From: JBKBMT01 sp046295655
Lineage (GTDB): Bacteria; Pseudomonadota; Alphaproteobacteria; Rhodobacterales; Rhodobacteraceae
Reading direction: 5' to 3'
DNA length: 33,623 nucleotides
Assembly (NCBI GenBank): GCA_046295655.1
Contig: JBKBMT010000032.1
Location: 1-33,623, forward strand
The stretch's first letter is position 1. Each line of letters opens with the position of its first letter. The notes under the pieces were generated by a model. That model searched no databases. It was given only the letters and a program-made list of their open reading frames with translations, and was not told the DNA's origin. Shown here piece after piece: positions 24,825 to 32,812 of the stretch. Position numbers and translations under genes: made by a program.

Positions 24825-25745
24825 ATGGCGCGCGCCGTCCATGCCCTTTTGCCCGCAGCGCTCTGCGCTGCGCTGATCGCTCCTGCAACACCCGTCGCGG
24901 CACAGGAGATCCTCGGCCACGGCCGGCTGTTCACCAATGACGCGATCGGCGACGGCAAGGACCGCTGGCGGTCCGGCGCCTATACGGTCAGCCGGCTGGC
25001 CGGCCCCGAATGGACCGGGCAGCTTCCCGACCGACCGATGCGGATCCGCGAATGGCGGCTGCGCGCCGAGGTGATCCAGCCCGGCCGCCTGTCGAACCCC
25101 GACCCGAACGACCGCCGCTATGCCGGGTCGCTCTGGTTCGGGCTGCATACCCATTTCGCACTTGGCGCGGCCGAGGCGCGGCTGGGCGGCGATCTGGTGG
25201 TGGTCGGTCCGCAGACCGGCATCGGCCGGTTCCAGCGCGCGGTGCACAAGGCCTTCGATCTGCCCGAGCCGCGCGTCCTGGGCAACCAGATCGGGAACAG
25301 GGTGCACGGCATGGTCTCGGGCGAGATCGGCCTGCCCATGGCCCTGTCGTCGGGGGCCAGTCTGCGCCCCTTCGTCGAGGCGCAGGTGGGGGTCGAGACG
25401 CTGGTCCGGGCCGGCGCGGACCTGACGATCGGCGGCTTCGGGTCGGGCGGGCTGCTGCTGCGCGACGTGACCACCGGCCAGCGCTATCGCGGGATCGACG
25501 GACGCGTGCCCGGCGGGCTGAGTTTCGTCGCCGGTGCCGACATGGCGCAGGTCGCAAGTTCGGTCTGGCTGCCCTCGGGCGGTCCGGCGACGCTGCGCAA
25601 GCAGCGCAGCCGGGTCCGGCTGGGCGTCCACTGGCAGGGCGAGCGGACCGAGATCTTCTACGGTCTGACACGCCTGGGCCGCGAGTTCGAACAGCAGCCC
25701 ACAGGCCAGACGCTGGGCTCGCTTCGTCTGAAGGTCCGTTTCTAA
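24825..25745 (+). CDS. LpxR-like outer-membrane lipid A 3'-O-deacylase (DUF2219)
   Basis: This 306-residue outer-membrane beta-barrel candidate has a signal peptide of about 26 residues ending VAAQ, and a C-terminal phenylalanine (RLKVRF) typical of barrels. It contains LpxR-type elements: FTNDAIGDGKDRWRSGAYTV near the mature N-terminus (the Asn-Asp pair and Ser expected at the active site) and VVVGPQTGIGRFQRAVHKAF with a candidate catalytic His. The downstream NQIGNRVHG aligns with the family. In Salmonella, LpxR removes the 3'-acyloxyacyl chain of lipid A. The acidic residue six positions after the His in Salmonella is shifted by one here. Barrel and family are well supported; the reaction is inferred. 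Confidence 0.75.
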   Translation: MARAVHALLPAALCAALIAPATPVAAQEILGHGRLFTNDAIGDGKDRWRSGAYTVSRLAGPEWTGQLPDRPMRIREWRLRAEVIQPGRLSNPDPNDRRYAGSLWFGLHTHFALGAAEARLGGDLVVVGPQTGIGRFQRAVHKAFDLPEPRVLGNQIGNRVHGMVSGEIGLPMALSSGASLRPFVEAQVGVETLVRAGADLTIGGFGSGGLLLRDVTTGQRYRGIDGRVPGGLSFVAGADMAQVASSVWLPSGGPATLRKQRSRVRLGVHWQGERTEIFYGLTRLGREFEQQPTGQTLGSLRLKVRF

Positions 25746-25849
25746 GCCGCTGTTGCACCTGTGCAATAGGCAGCGAATCGGGTCGCTGTTAACCTTCCGG
25801 CAATCAGAACGGGCGGCGACCGCCCCAACAAGAGCAGGCAGTGACAGGC

Positions 25850-27601
25850 ATGGAGAGGCTCGGGCAGGGCGTCTTCGTCATCTCCTGGGCGCAGACCGAG
25901 GCCGACGGCGTTCCGGTGCCGGACCTCGATCTTGTCGCCGTGGGCGCGGGATGGCGATGGACCGGAGAGGCGGTGCGGGTGGACACGGCGCAGGCGCAGG
26001 CCTTGCTGCTGGAAGGCGCGGCCGACGTGGCCGAGCTGCGGCGCCGCGCGGCGCGCATGGTGCGGCGGCTGGTCGGCCACGCGGTCGAGGCGCCGCCCGA
26101 ACCGGTCGGCGAACGGCTGGGTTTCGCGGCTGCGGGCGAACAGGGCTTCGTCGTTACCGACGGGCGCGGACGCTATGCCGCAACGGTGGTCTCGGTGCCC
26201 GGAACCCGGGCCCGGCTGGTGATGTTCCTGGGCGACCTGCCGCCCCCCGGCCAGGATCTGTGGATCGTCGAGACCGCACTTGACCGCCCACCGGCGGATG
26301 CCCCGGCCGATACCCGCGCCGGGGGCGTGATCTGCTTCACACCCGGCACGATGATCGCCACCCCGGACGGCGAACGCCCCGTCGAATCGATCCGGCCCGG
26401 AGACCCGATCCAGACTGCCGACTGCGGCGCGCAGGAAGTGCTCTGGACAGGACATCGCCGGATGTCCGGCGCCCGGCTCTTTGCGATGCCGCATCTGCGC
26501 CCGATCCGCATCCGCGCCTCGGCCTGGGGCAGCGGTCGTCCGGTGCGCGACCTCCTCGTGTCGCCCCGGCACCGGATGCTTCTGCGCGGGGCTGCTGCGC
26601 GCGATCTGTTCAATGAGTCCGAGGTGCTGGTCGAGGCCGGCCACATGGTCAATGACCACTCGATCCTCGTCGATCTCGGCTGCCGCGAAGTGGTCTATGT
26701 CCACCTGCTGCTGCCCAGCCACCAGATCGTCTTTGCCAACGGGATCGAGACCGAAAGCTTCCATCCTGCCAGTGCCGCGCTGGACGAGATCGTTCCGGAC
26801 CAGCGGGCCCGGCTGCTCGACGTCCTGCCCGGGATCGACCTGAACCCGGCGCTTTACGGGGCGCCGGCGCGGCGGAACCTGCCGCTGCTGCATGCTGTGG
26901 TCGGGCTCTGGCACGGCCAGATCTGCGGCCATGCCACCCGTGCGGTCCTGCCCTACGACCAGCGGCTGGCCCGGTTTCCCGCCTACCTTCAGCAGCTCGA
27001 GATGGAATCGAACGGCAAGCGGGTGCGCATCGACGGGTCGGACCTGCCGCAGGAATCGGTGCCGGTCGTCTGGGGCGAGCCGGGAACGAATGGTCAGCAC
27101 GCCTTCATGCAGGCGATCCACCAGGGCACCCGGGTGGTACCCTGCGAGTTCCTCGTCGCCGCGCGCGGGCACGAGCCGCATCTCGCTCACCATCACCGGC
27201 TTCTGGTGGCCAACTGCCTTGCACAGTCCGAGGCGCTGATGCGCGGACGGACGCTGGACGAGGCGAGGGCGCTGCTGGCGGCAAGGGGGCTTGCGGGCGC
27301 CGATCTGGAACGACAGGCGCGGCACCGGGTTTTTCCGGGCAACCGTCCCTCGGTGACGATCGCTTACCGACAGCTCACGCCCTTCGTCCTGGGGCTGCTG
27401 ATCGCACTGTATGAGCACCGGGTGTTCGTCGAGGGCACGATCCTCGGGATCAACAGTTTCGACCAGTGGGGCGTGGAACTGGGCAAGGATCTGGCGACCT
27501 CGCTTCTTCCGCTGCTCGGGCCGGGTTCGGACGACAGCCTGCGCGACGGATCAACCCGTGCCCTTCTGGCGTATCTGCGGGGTGGCGGCATCGGCGGCTG
27601 A
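25850..27601 (+). CDS. Chimeric protein: Hint domain fused to C-terminal half of glucose-6-phosphate isomerase
   Basis: The 583-residue protein joins two unrelated families. Residues 1-340 resemble Rhodobacterales Hint_2 proteins: RLGQGVFVISWAQTEADGVP at the start, the Hint motif CFTPGTMIATPDGERPVES from Cys162, then DLLVSPRHRMLLR and HQIVFANGIETESFHPA. From about residue 343 (ARRNLPLLHAVVGLWHGQI) it is Pgi: AVLPYDQRLARFPAYLQQLE, GEPGTNGQHAF (catalytic Glu410), IHQGTRVVPCEF (His424) and FDQWGVELGK (Lys546), to a normal Pgi end. The first ~320 Pgi residues, including the SIS domain, are missing. The join is in frame at 26870-26885, where both families read R/E-N-L-P-like sequence. It may be a deletion fusion or an assembly chimera. 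GTG 25841 is an alternative start. Confidence 0.85.
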   Translation: MERLGQGVFVISWAQTEADGVPVPDLDLVAVGAGWRWTGEAVRVDTAQAQALLLEGAADVAELRRRAARMVRRLVGHAVEAPPEPVGERLGFAAAGEQGFVVTDGRGRYAATVVSVPGTRARLVMFLGDLPPPGQDLWIVETALDRPPADAPADTRAGGVICFTPGTMIATPDGERPVESIRPGDPIQTADCGAQEVLWTGHRRMSGARLFAMPHLRPIRIRASAWGSGRPVRDLLVSPRHRMLLRGAAARDLFNESEVLVEAGHMVNDHSILVDLGCREVVYVHLLLPSHQIVFANGIETESFHPASAALDEIVPDQRARLLDVLPGIDLNPALYGAPARRNLPLLHAVVGLWHGQICGHATRAVLPYDQRLARFPAYLQQLEMESNGKRVRIDGSDLPQESVPVVWGEPGTNGQHAFMQAIHQGTRVVPCEFLVAARGHEPHLAHHHRLLVANCLAQSEALMRGRTLDEARALLAARGLAGADLERQARHRVFPGNRPSVTIAYRQLTPFVLGLLIALYEHRVFVEGTILGINSFDQWGVELGKDLATSLLPLLGPGSDDSLRDGSTRALLAYLRGGGIGG

Positions 27602-30061
27602 GGCGGCAGCCCGCACCTCGGCGGCGAGCGCGACACAGCTGTGGGCGAGTGCACAGCGCAGGGCGCCGATGCTCGCGCGGTCGGTCGGGTCCCATTCGGT
27701 CAGCATCCGGTGCAGCCGGCGTGCACCCATGATCGCCGAGGCGCCGATTGCGCTGTGCCGTGCGGGCGCGTCGGCCTCGCCCCGGGCTGCAAGGTCGAGC
27801 ATTGCGGCGGTATCGGTGCGGAAGCGCTCGATCAGGTTCAGATGCGCGGCCGGCGGCAGCAGCGTCAGGCTGTCCTCCAGAACCTGCCGGTCGATCAGCG
27901 GGTCGTTCGGCGGCCGGGTGAGTTCCTCGAGCGATGCCTCCAGCGCGTCGAAGCGGACCGGCTTTGTCACCACCCGTTCGATCCCGCCCTCGCGCAGCCG
28001 CGCCCGGTCCTCGGGCAGTGCATGGGCGGTCAGGCCGAGCACCGGGGCACGCGACGAAGGGCCCTCGGCTTGGCGGATGCGACGGCTGGCTTCCAGCCCG
28101 TCGAGGCCGGGCATGGAAATGTCCATCACCAGCGCGTCGAAGGCCCGTTCGCCGGCGATGGCCACAGCCTCCAGCCCGTCGCGCGCGATGCTGACCCGGT
28201 GCCCCATACGTTCCAGCATCTCGCGCAGCAGTAGCTGGTTCACCGCCGTATCCTCGGCCAGCAGCACCGTGAGCGGTTGCGCCGCTGCTGCGGGCTGCGT
28301 GTCGCGCGACAGGCCGATGCGCCCGGTCGAGGGGCCCAGCCGCGCGGTGAAAGTGAACCGGCTGCCCCGGCCCGGCGCGCTGTCGAGTTCGATCGCGCCC
28401 CCGAGGTCGGCCACGGCGCGGGAAACGATGCCGAGGCCCAGTCCGGTGCCCGACGCCCCGCCGGGACGGGTCGGACCGAGCGTCTCGAAATCCTCGAAGA
28501 CGCGGGCATGGTCGCGCGGGTCGATGCCGGCGCCGGTATCCGAGACGCTGACGGTCAGGTGAAGGCCGCCGTCGGGCAGCGGCGTGCCGCGCAGACGCAC
28601 CTCGATCTCGCCGTTACGGGTGAACTTCACGGCATTCGACACGAGATTGCCCAGCGCCCGTTCGAAGCTGCGCCGCGGCCCGGAGTAGAAGCCGATGGTC
28701 GGGCTTGCCGGGTCGAGCAGGATCCGGTTGCCCCTTTCGGCCGCCAGGGGGCGCGACTGTCCGACGATCGTGCGTGCAATCGCGCCAGGGTCGAAGTCGG
28801 TCGGCATTTCGGCCGGCGTGTCGCGTTCCTGCCGGGTCAGTTCCAGCAGGTCCTCGACCTGGTCCAGCGCCGTCTGGCCGCTGGACAGGGCAAGCTGCAG
28901 GTGGCGGCGCTGACCCGGAGACAGGGGGCCGCGGTTCATCAGGTCAAGCGCCGCCAGAAGACCCTGAAGCGGGGTGCGCATCTCGTGGCTCATGACCGCA
29001 AGGAAGCGCGCCCGCGCCTCGGCGTTGCGCTCTGCGCTGTCGCGGGCGCGCCGCAGGCTCGATTCCAGCGCGACCTGGTCGCGGATGTCGCGCAGGAACA
29101 CGATGTCGATGGGTGCGCCGTCTGCGTCGCGGTCGCGGGCGATGGTCACCTCGACGGGGATCTCTGCCCCCGCAGCATGGCGGGCCCGCAGCACGGTCGG
29201 CCCGCCTTCGTCGCCCGGCATGGGATCGTCGGGCGTGAAGATCAGGTCCGAAAGGTTCTGGCCGATCGCGGTCTCGGCGGGATGTCCGAAGATCGCCGCG
29301 GCGGCGGTGTTCCATTCGCGGATCCGGCCGGCACCATCGGTCACGACAGCGGCGTCCCGCGCCGCACCCAGCGTCTTGCGCAGGTTCGACGTCGCCCGAC
29401 CGATCGCCGCATTGCGCACCAGCATGTCCCGGTAGAGATCGGCGATGACCAGAAGGATTGCCGAAAGCAACAGCACCAGCAGGATCGCCACCACCGAGAA
29501 GCGGCGGACCGTCTCGCGGTTCTGGAGCCGGTAGGCCTCGGCCCGCTTGATGAATGTCGCCAGCGCCTGCAGCGCGAAGTCGCGCGCGACCGGCCTGAGT
29601 GCCGTTATCTCGGCCAGGCCTTCTGCCCGCAGCCTTTCGGGCGTCATCGCCGGATCGTCGAACAGCTCGGCGATCCGGCGTGTGCGGTAGGACACCGTGT
29701 CGAGGATCGGCTGCAGGGCTTCGCGTTCGGCTGCGACACTGCCGTCGATCACCCGTTCGAGGCCGGAAACGCGGCTGTAGAAGATGTCGAACGCCTGCCG
29801 CGCCGCCGTGTCGTCGTCGTCGAGCCGAAGCAGCGCTGTCTCGACGCGCAGCAGTTCCACTTCGATCTGTGCGGTGAACCAGGTCAGGTTGTCGGCCTGT
29901 GCCTCGCTGGCCAGGTCCACTTCCCGGTTCAGGTGGCGCGCATAGCCGATCAGGCCCGCGACCGTCACGGCGAGGGCGCCCAGAAGCACAAGCGACACCA
30001 GCCGCCGGCGGCGGCTGGCAGGCGGGAGGAGAGCGGAGTCGACCTGCACCACCCTTCTCAA
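27551..30061 (-). CDS. Hybrid sensor histidine kinase with REC and Hpt domains
   Basis: This 836-residue inner-membrane kinase has TM1 (about 21-41), a helical periplasmic sensor region (42-187), TM2 (188-208), PAS (about 225-335; DAAVVTDGAGRIREWNTAAA), HisKA with His359 in MSHEMRTP, HATPase with NAVKFTRNGEIEV and SGTGLGLGIVSRAVADLGG, a receiver with Asp647 in LVMDISMPGLDG, and a C-terminal Hpt-like domain with His769 in ARHSAIGASAIMGARRL. It thus contains every step of a phosphorelay up to a separate response regulator. The TTG start at 30061 overlaps the TGA of the upstream pterin-binding-type gene (TTGA), indicating coupling; GTG codons just downstream are alternatives. Its 3' end overlaps the convergent chimeric gene by 51 bp. 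Confidence 0.9.
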   Translation of the reverse strand: MRRVVQVDSALLPPASRRRRLVSLVLLGALAVTVAGLIGYARHLNREVDLASEAQADNLTWFTAQIEVELLRVETALLRLDDDDTAARQAFDIFYSRVSGLERVIDGSVAAEREALQPILDTVSYRTRRIAELFDDPAMTPERLRAEGLAEITALRPVARDFALQALATFIKRAEAYRLQNRETVRRFSVVAILLVLLLSAILLVIADLYRDMLVRNAAIGRATSNLRKTLGAARDAAVVTDGAGRIREWNTAAAAIFGHPAETAIGQNLSDLIFTPDDPMPGDEGGPTVLRARHAAGAEIPVEVTIARDRDADGAPIDIVFLRDIRDQVALESSLRRARDSAERNAEARARFLAVMSHEMRTPLQGLLAALDLMNRGPLSPGQRRHLQLALSSGQTALDQVEDLLELTRQERDTPAEMPTDFDPGAIARTIVGQSRPLAAERGNRILLDPASPTIGFYSGPRRSFERALGNLVSNAVKFTRNGEIEVRLRGTPLPDGGLHLTVSVSDTGAGIDPRDHARVFEDFETLGPTRPGGASGTGLGLGIVSRAVADLGGAIELDSAPGRGSRFTFTARLGPSTGRIGLSRDTQPAAAAQPLTVLLAEDTAVNQLLLREMLERMGHRVSIARDGLEAVAIAGERAFDALVMDISMPGLDGLEASRRIRQAEGPSSRAPVLGLTAHALPEDRARLREGGIERVVTKPVRFDALEASLEELTRPPNDPLIDRQVLEDSLTLLPPAAHLNLIERFRTDTAAMLDLAARGEADAPARHSAIGASAIMGARRLHRMLTEWDPTDRASIGALRCALAHSCVALAAEVRAAASAADAATPQIRQKGTG

Positions 30062-30639
30062 CCGTCAAGCACGGACAGGGTCGTGAGTTGCCACACGCTT
30101 TGCGAATAGATGCGCTCGTTCCGATAGCGGGGCTCGGAGTCGAAGGGAAACACAAGCCAGATCGGGCCGCGCTGGCGCAGGCCGAAGGGCTGTCCGTTAC
30201 GGCGGATCGCGAGGATCGGCGCCATCTCGTCCACCTCATCGTACGCGATCTCGGCGCGGTACTCGTTGGCCGCGATCGCGATGAGACGCGTGCCGCGTGC
30301 GGCCACGCAGTCCAGCACCACGCCGAGCGGGGGGCCGCTGAAATGTTCGGGCTGGGGCGTCCAGATCGTGCTGGTGGTGAAGCCGACCTGCGGCAGGTCA
30401 AGCAGCATCGCATCGTCGAACGTGGCGGCATCCGGCGTGTTGCGAAGCTCGATGGCGCCTTCGATCCGAAGCACGACCGGTCCGACCGGGGCAGGTAGCG
30501 GTGCGCCGGAAAGCGCGCTTGCTGCGGACAGGGGCCGTGAGAGCGCCGAGGCTGCAAGCGCGGCGACGCCCGCTGCGATCATCCGGCGCCGGTGCCGGTT
30601 CACCGGCCGGGCCGAAGGCGGTTCGCGGTCGTGGTCCAT
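30058..30639 (-). CDS. Secreted pterin-binding-fold (SUOX/YedY-like) protein, putative signal partner of the kinase
   Basis: This 193-residue protein has an N-terminal export signal with a twin-arginine-like start (HRRRMIAAGVAALAAS) and a single oxidoreductase molybdopterin-binding-type domain. Recognisable pieces are VVLRIEGAIELRNTPDAATF, LPQVGFTTSTIWTP, LGVVLDCVAARG, and the conserved tail GPIWLVFPFDSEPRYRNERI followed by YSQSVWQL. The molybdenum-ligating Cys of sulfite oxidase/YedY falls in the FTTSTIWT region, where there is none, so it is unlikely to be a normal Mo enzyme. Coupling to the kinase gene (TTGA overlap) suggests a periplasmic ligand-sensing accessory. ATG 30639 with GGAG upstream is preferred over a longer frame. 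Confidence 0.75.
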   Translation of the reverse strand: MDHDREPPSARPVNRHRRRMIAAGVAALAASALSRPLSAASALSGAPLPAPVGPVVLRIEGAIELRNTPDAATFDDAMLLDLPQVGFTTSTIWTPQPEHFSGPPLGVVLDCVAARGTRLIAIAANEYRAEIAYDEVDEMAPILAIRRNGQPFGLRQRGPIWLVFPFDSEPRYRNERIYSQSVWQLTTLSVLDG

Positions 30640-30732
30640 TGGATCGTCGGACTCCGGGACAGGTATCCCTGCGATGATGCGGTCGGGGCGGTCCGCATGC
30701 AATCATACGTTGGAAGGGCAATGCGTCGGGCG

Positions 30733-30761
30733 TTGCGATTCCTGTCGCATGGCGCGATATG
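30733..30761 (+). promoter_or_regulatory. Sigma-70-type promoter of the response regulator gene
   Basis: TTGCGA (30733-30738), 17 bp, then GATATG (30756-30761) resemble a housekeeping promoter placing the start near 30768, about 59 nt before the ATG. A GANTC site (GATTC, 30737-30741) overlaps the -35 hexamer, so methylation by CcrM could influence it. Confidence 0.5.
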
Positions 30762-30826
30762 ATGCCGGCGGGGCAGGCCGCCTTGGCCACCCGTCCCGAT
30801 GATGCGGTCCCGGTGCAGGTGATGGA

Positions 30827-31453
30827 ATGTCCGATCTGACCCTTCTGATTGCCGATGACCATCTGCTGGTTCGTGAGACGCTGGCGCATTTTCTCGCCGC
30901 GGAGTCCGGCATCGCGGTTTCGATGGCTGAGTCGCTGCCCGAAACCCTGGAGGCAATCGCCGCGCGAGGGGGCTTTGATCTTGTGCTGCTGGACGTGATG
31001 ATGCCCGGCATGGGCGGGCTGGCCGGGGTCGAGCGGGCGATAGCGGCAAATGGCGGCGGCGCGGTCGTCATCTTTTCCGGGAATGTGCGGCGCGCCTTCG
31101 TCGAGGATGCGCTGAAGCTCGGTGCCCGCGGATTCATTCCCAAGACACTGCCGGCACGCTCGCTCATTCATGCGCTGCGCCACGTCGCGGGCGGCAAGAC
31201 ATATCTGCCGGTCAGCTATATGGCCGAGGACCCGGACGAACTGCCCGATGGGCTGCGGCACCTGTCTCCGCAGGAGGGGCGAGTGCTGATGCGGCTGTGT
31301 CAGGGGATGTCGAACAAGGAGATCGCGCGGCAGATGTCGCTGAGCGAGGTCACGGTCAAGACCCATATGCGCGCGATCTGCAACAAGCTCGCCGCGAAGA
31401 ACCGCACCCATGCGGCGATGATCGCCAACCAGCACATGGGCCTGCTGGCCTGA
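30827..31453 (+). CDS. NarL/LuxR-family response regulator
   Basis: This 208-residue regulator has a receiver domain (about 1-120) with acidic pocket Asp10/Asp11, phospho-acceptor Asp56 in LVLLDVMMPGMGG, and the conserved Lys in FIPKTLP. A LuxR-type helix-turn-helix follows (about 143-205; LSPQEGRVLMRLCQGMSNKE, then IARQMSLSEVTVKTHMRAIC). It is divergent from the pterin-binding/hybrid-kinase operon with a 187-bp interval, so it is the obvious output partner, receiving phosphate from the kinase Hpt domain. Target genes are unknown; autoregulation of the shared interval is plausible. Confidence 0.92.
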   Translation: MSDLTLLIADDHLLVRETLAHFLAAESGIAVSMAESLPETLEAIAARGGFDLVLLDVMMPGMGGLAGVERAIAANGGGAVVIFSGNVRRAFVEDALKLGARGFIPKTLPARSLIHALRHVAGGKTYLPVSYMAEDPDELPDGLRHLSPQEGRVLMRLCQGMSNKEIARQMSLSEVTVKTHMRAICNKLAAKNRTHAAMIANQHMGLLA

Positions 31454-31507
31454 CGCGCCCGCCGGGCGGCGGTGCGAAACGCGCCCGTGCATCTGCCGCG
31501 CCGATGT

Positions 31508-31530
31508 GTCATGCTGCACTGCGGCATGAC
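31508..31530. promoter_or_regulatory. Perfect dyad upstream of the ParA-type gene
   Basis: GTCATGC (31508-31514) and GCATGAC (31524-31530) form a 7-bp inverted repeat with a 9-bp centre, about 50 bp before the ParA-type start codon. This geometry suits an operator for a dimeric regulator. No binding protein is assigned. Confidence 0.35.
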
Positions 31531-31580
31531 GGCCGGGGGCGCGGCCGGGCCGGTGCGGACCAGGCATGAAGGGGGACAGG

Positions 31581-32228
31581 ATGGCGGCAGGTGTGGTCAC
31601 GGTGGCGCAGCAGAAGGGCGGCAGCGGCAAGACGACGCTGGCCGTGACGCTGGGTGTCGGGCTGATCCGGCAGGGGCTGCGGGTTGCACTGCTCGATACC
31701 GATCCGCAGGGCAGTCTGGGCCGTTGGTTCATGGCGCGGCGGGACCGGCTTGGGGCCGCCGGGATGGAGTTCTCGACCGCGTCTGCCTGGGGCGTTTCCT
31801 ATGAATGCGAGAAGCTTGCGCGCGAGAATGACGTCGTGATCGTCGATACGCCCCCGAAGGTCGATGCCGATCTGCGCCCGGCGTTGCGCGCGGCCGATCT
31901 GGTGCTGGTGCCGGTCGCGTCGAGCCATGTCGATCTGTGGGCGACCGAGGGGGTTCTGGATCTCTGCGCCCGCGAGCGGCGCGCGGCATTGATCGTGCTG
32001 AACCGCGCCAAGGCCGGAACCCGGCTGGCGGCGGAGGTGGCCGAGGCGGCGGGCGATCTGGCCGAGGTCGCGGCGGCGCGACTGGGCAACCGGGTGGCGT
32101 TTGCCGAATCGCTGGGGCTCGGCCTTGGCGCGCAGGAGCTGCCCGGCGCCGGCGCGCAGGCCGGCCGCGAGGCCGAGGCGCTGGTTGCGGAGGTTCTGGC
32201 GCGTCTCGATCCACTGCAGCAGGCCTAG
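31581..32228 (+). CDS. Orphan ParA/MinD-type ATPase
   Basis: This 215-residue deviant-Walker ATPase has QQKGGSGKTT (Lys12 and Lys17), LLDTDPQGSLGRWF and VIVDTPPKVDADLRPALRAA. Such proteins form ATP-dependent dimers on the nucleoid or membrane to position DNA or protein clusters. There is no parB, parS-like array or chemoreceptor gene beside it, so the cargo is unknown. The start at ATG 31581 is preferred over ATG 31566 because GGGGGACAGG (31571-31580) immediately upstream looks like a ribosome-binding site and homology begins after it. Confidence 0.85.
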   Translation: MAAGVVTVAQQKGGSGKTTLAVTLGVGLIRQGLRVALLDTDPQGSLGRWFMARRDRLGAAGMEFSTASAWGVSYECEKLARENDVVIVDTPPKVDADLRPALRAADLVLVPVASSHVDLWATEGVLDLCARERRAALIVLNRAKAGTRLAAEVAEAAGDLAEVAAARLGNRVAFAESLGLGLGAQELPGAGAQAGREAEALVAEVLARLDPLQQA

Positions 32229-32257
32229 TCCGGGCGCGCCCGTCTGCTGACGGGGAC

Positions 32258-32271
32258 GTGATCCAGATCAA
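32258..32271 (+). promoter_or_regulatory. FNR/FnrL-like box upstream of the universal stress gene
   Basis: GTGATCCAGATCAA differs from TTGAT-N4-ATCAA at one base. It lies 55 bp before the start codon of the universal stress protein gene, a class of gene often activated by FNR homologues under low oxygen. Confidence 0.6.
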
Positions 32272-32326
32272 GGCGCGGGGGCCGGGCATCGGGCAGCGTC
32301 GGGGCGCTGTGAACAGGAGGAAGGCC

Positions 32327-32734
32327 ATGTATTCCAACATTCTCGTGCCGCTGGCGCCCGATCATGGTGCCGTCGCCTCGCGGTCCATGCAGGCAGCGCG
32401 TGCGTTGCTGTCCCCGGGTGGAAAGATCCGCGTGCTGACCGTCATCGAGGCGATCCCGTCCTATGTTGCCCAGTATCTGCCGCAGGATCAGCAGGATCAG
32501 AATCGCCGCGAGATCGAGGCGCAGCTGGCCGAGGAATTCGCCGGGCAGCAGGACGTCTCGGTGATGGTGAAAGTCGGCCATCCGGCCCAGACCATTCTCG
32601 ATCTGACCGAAGACGAGGGGTTCGACTGCGTGGTGATTGCCTCGCACCGGCCCGGGCTGCAGGACTATTTCCTGGGGTCCACCGCCGCACGGGTGGTGCG
32701 GCATGCGCGCTGCGGGGTTCACGTCCTGCGTTGA
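32327..32734 (+). CDS. Universal stress protein, UspA family
   Basis: This 135-residue single-domain Usp starts MYSNILVPLAPDHGAVASRS and ends with the nucleotide-binding-type segment ASHRPGLQDYFLGSTAARVV. Usps are small cytoplasmic proteins, some ATP-binding, that promote survival under starvation and anoxia. The AGGAGG at 32315-32320 is an almost ideal ribosome-binding site. An FNR-like box upstream suggests induction at low oxygen. A long hairpin follows the gene. Confidence 0.92.
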   Translation: MYSNILVPLAPDHGAVASRSMQAARALLSPGGKIRVLTVIEAIPSYVAQYLPQDQQDQNRREIEAQLAEEFAGQQDVSVMVKVGHPAQTILDLTEDEGFDCVVIASHRPGLQDYFLGSTAARVVRHARCGVHVLR

Positions 32735-32757
32735 ACCTGCGCCGGGGCTGGACAAGG

Positions 32758-32789
32758 CGCGGCCGGTTTTCCATGCATGTCCGGCCGCG
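32758..32789 (+). terminator. Hairpin between usp and nadD
   Basis: CGCGGCCGG (32758-32766) and CCGGCCGCG (32781-32789) form a perfect 9-bp stem around a 14-nt loop that contains TTTT and ATGCAT. It could terminate the usp transcript or act as an attenuator for nadD. The ATG at 32777 would sit in this loop, which supports the downstream TTG as the nadD start. Confidence 0.5.
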
Positions 32790-32812
32790 ATCGGCGCGGC
32801 GGGAGAGCATCT

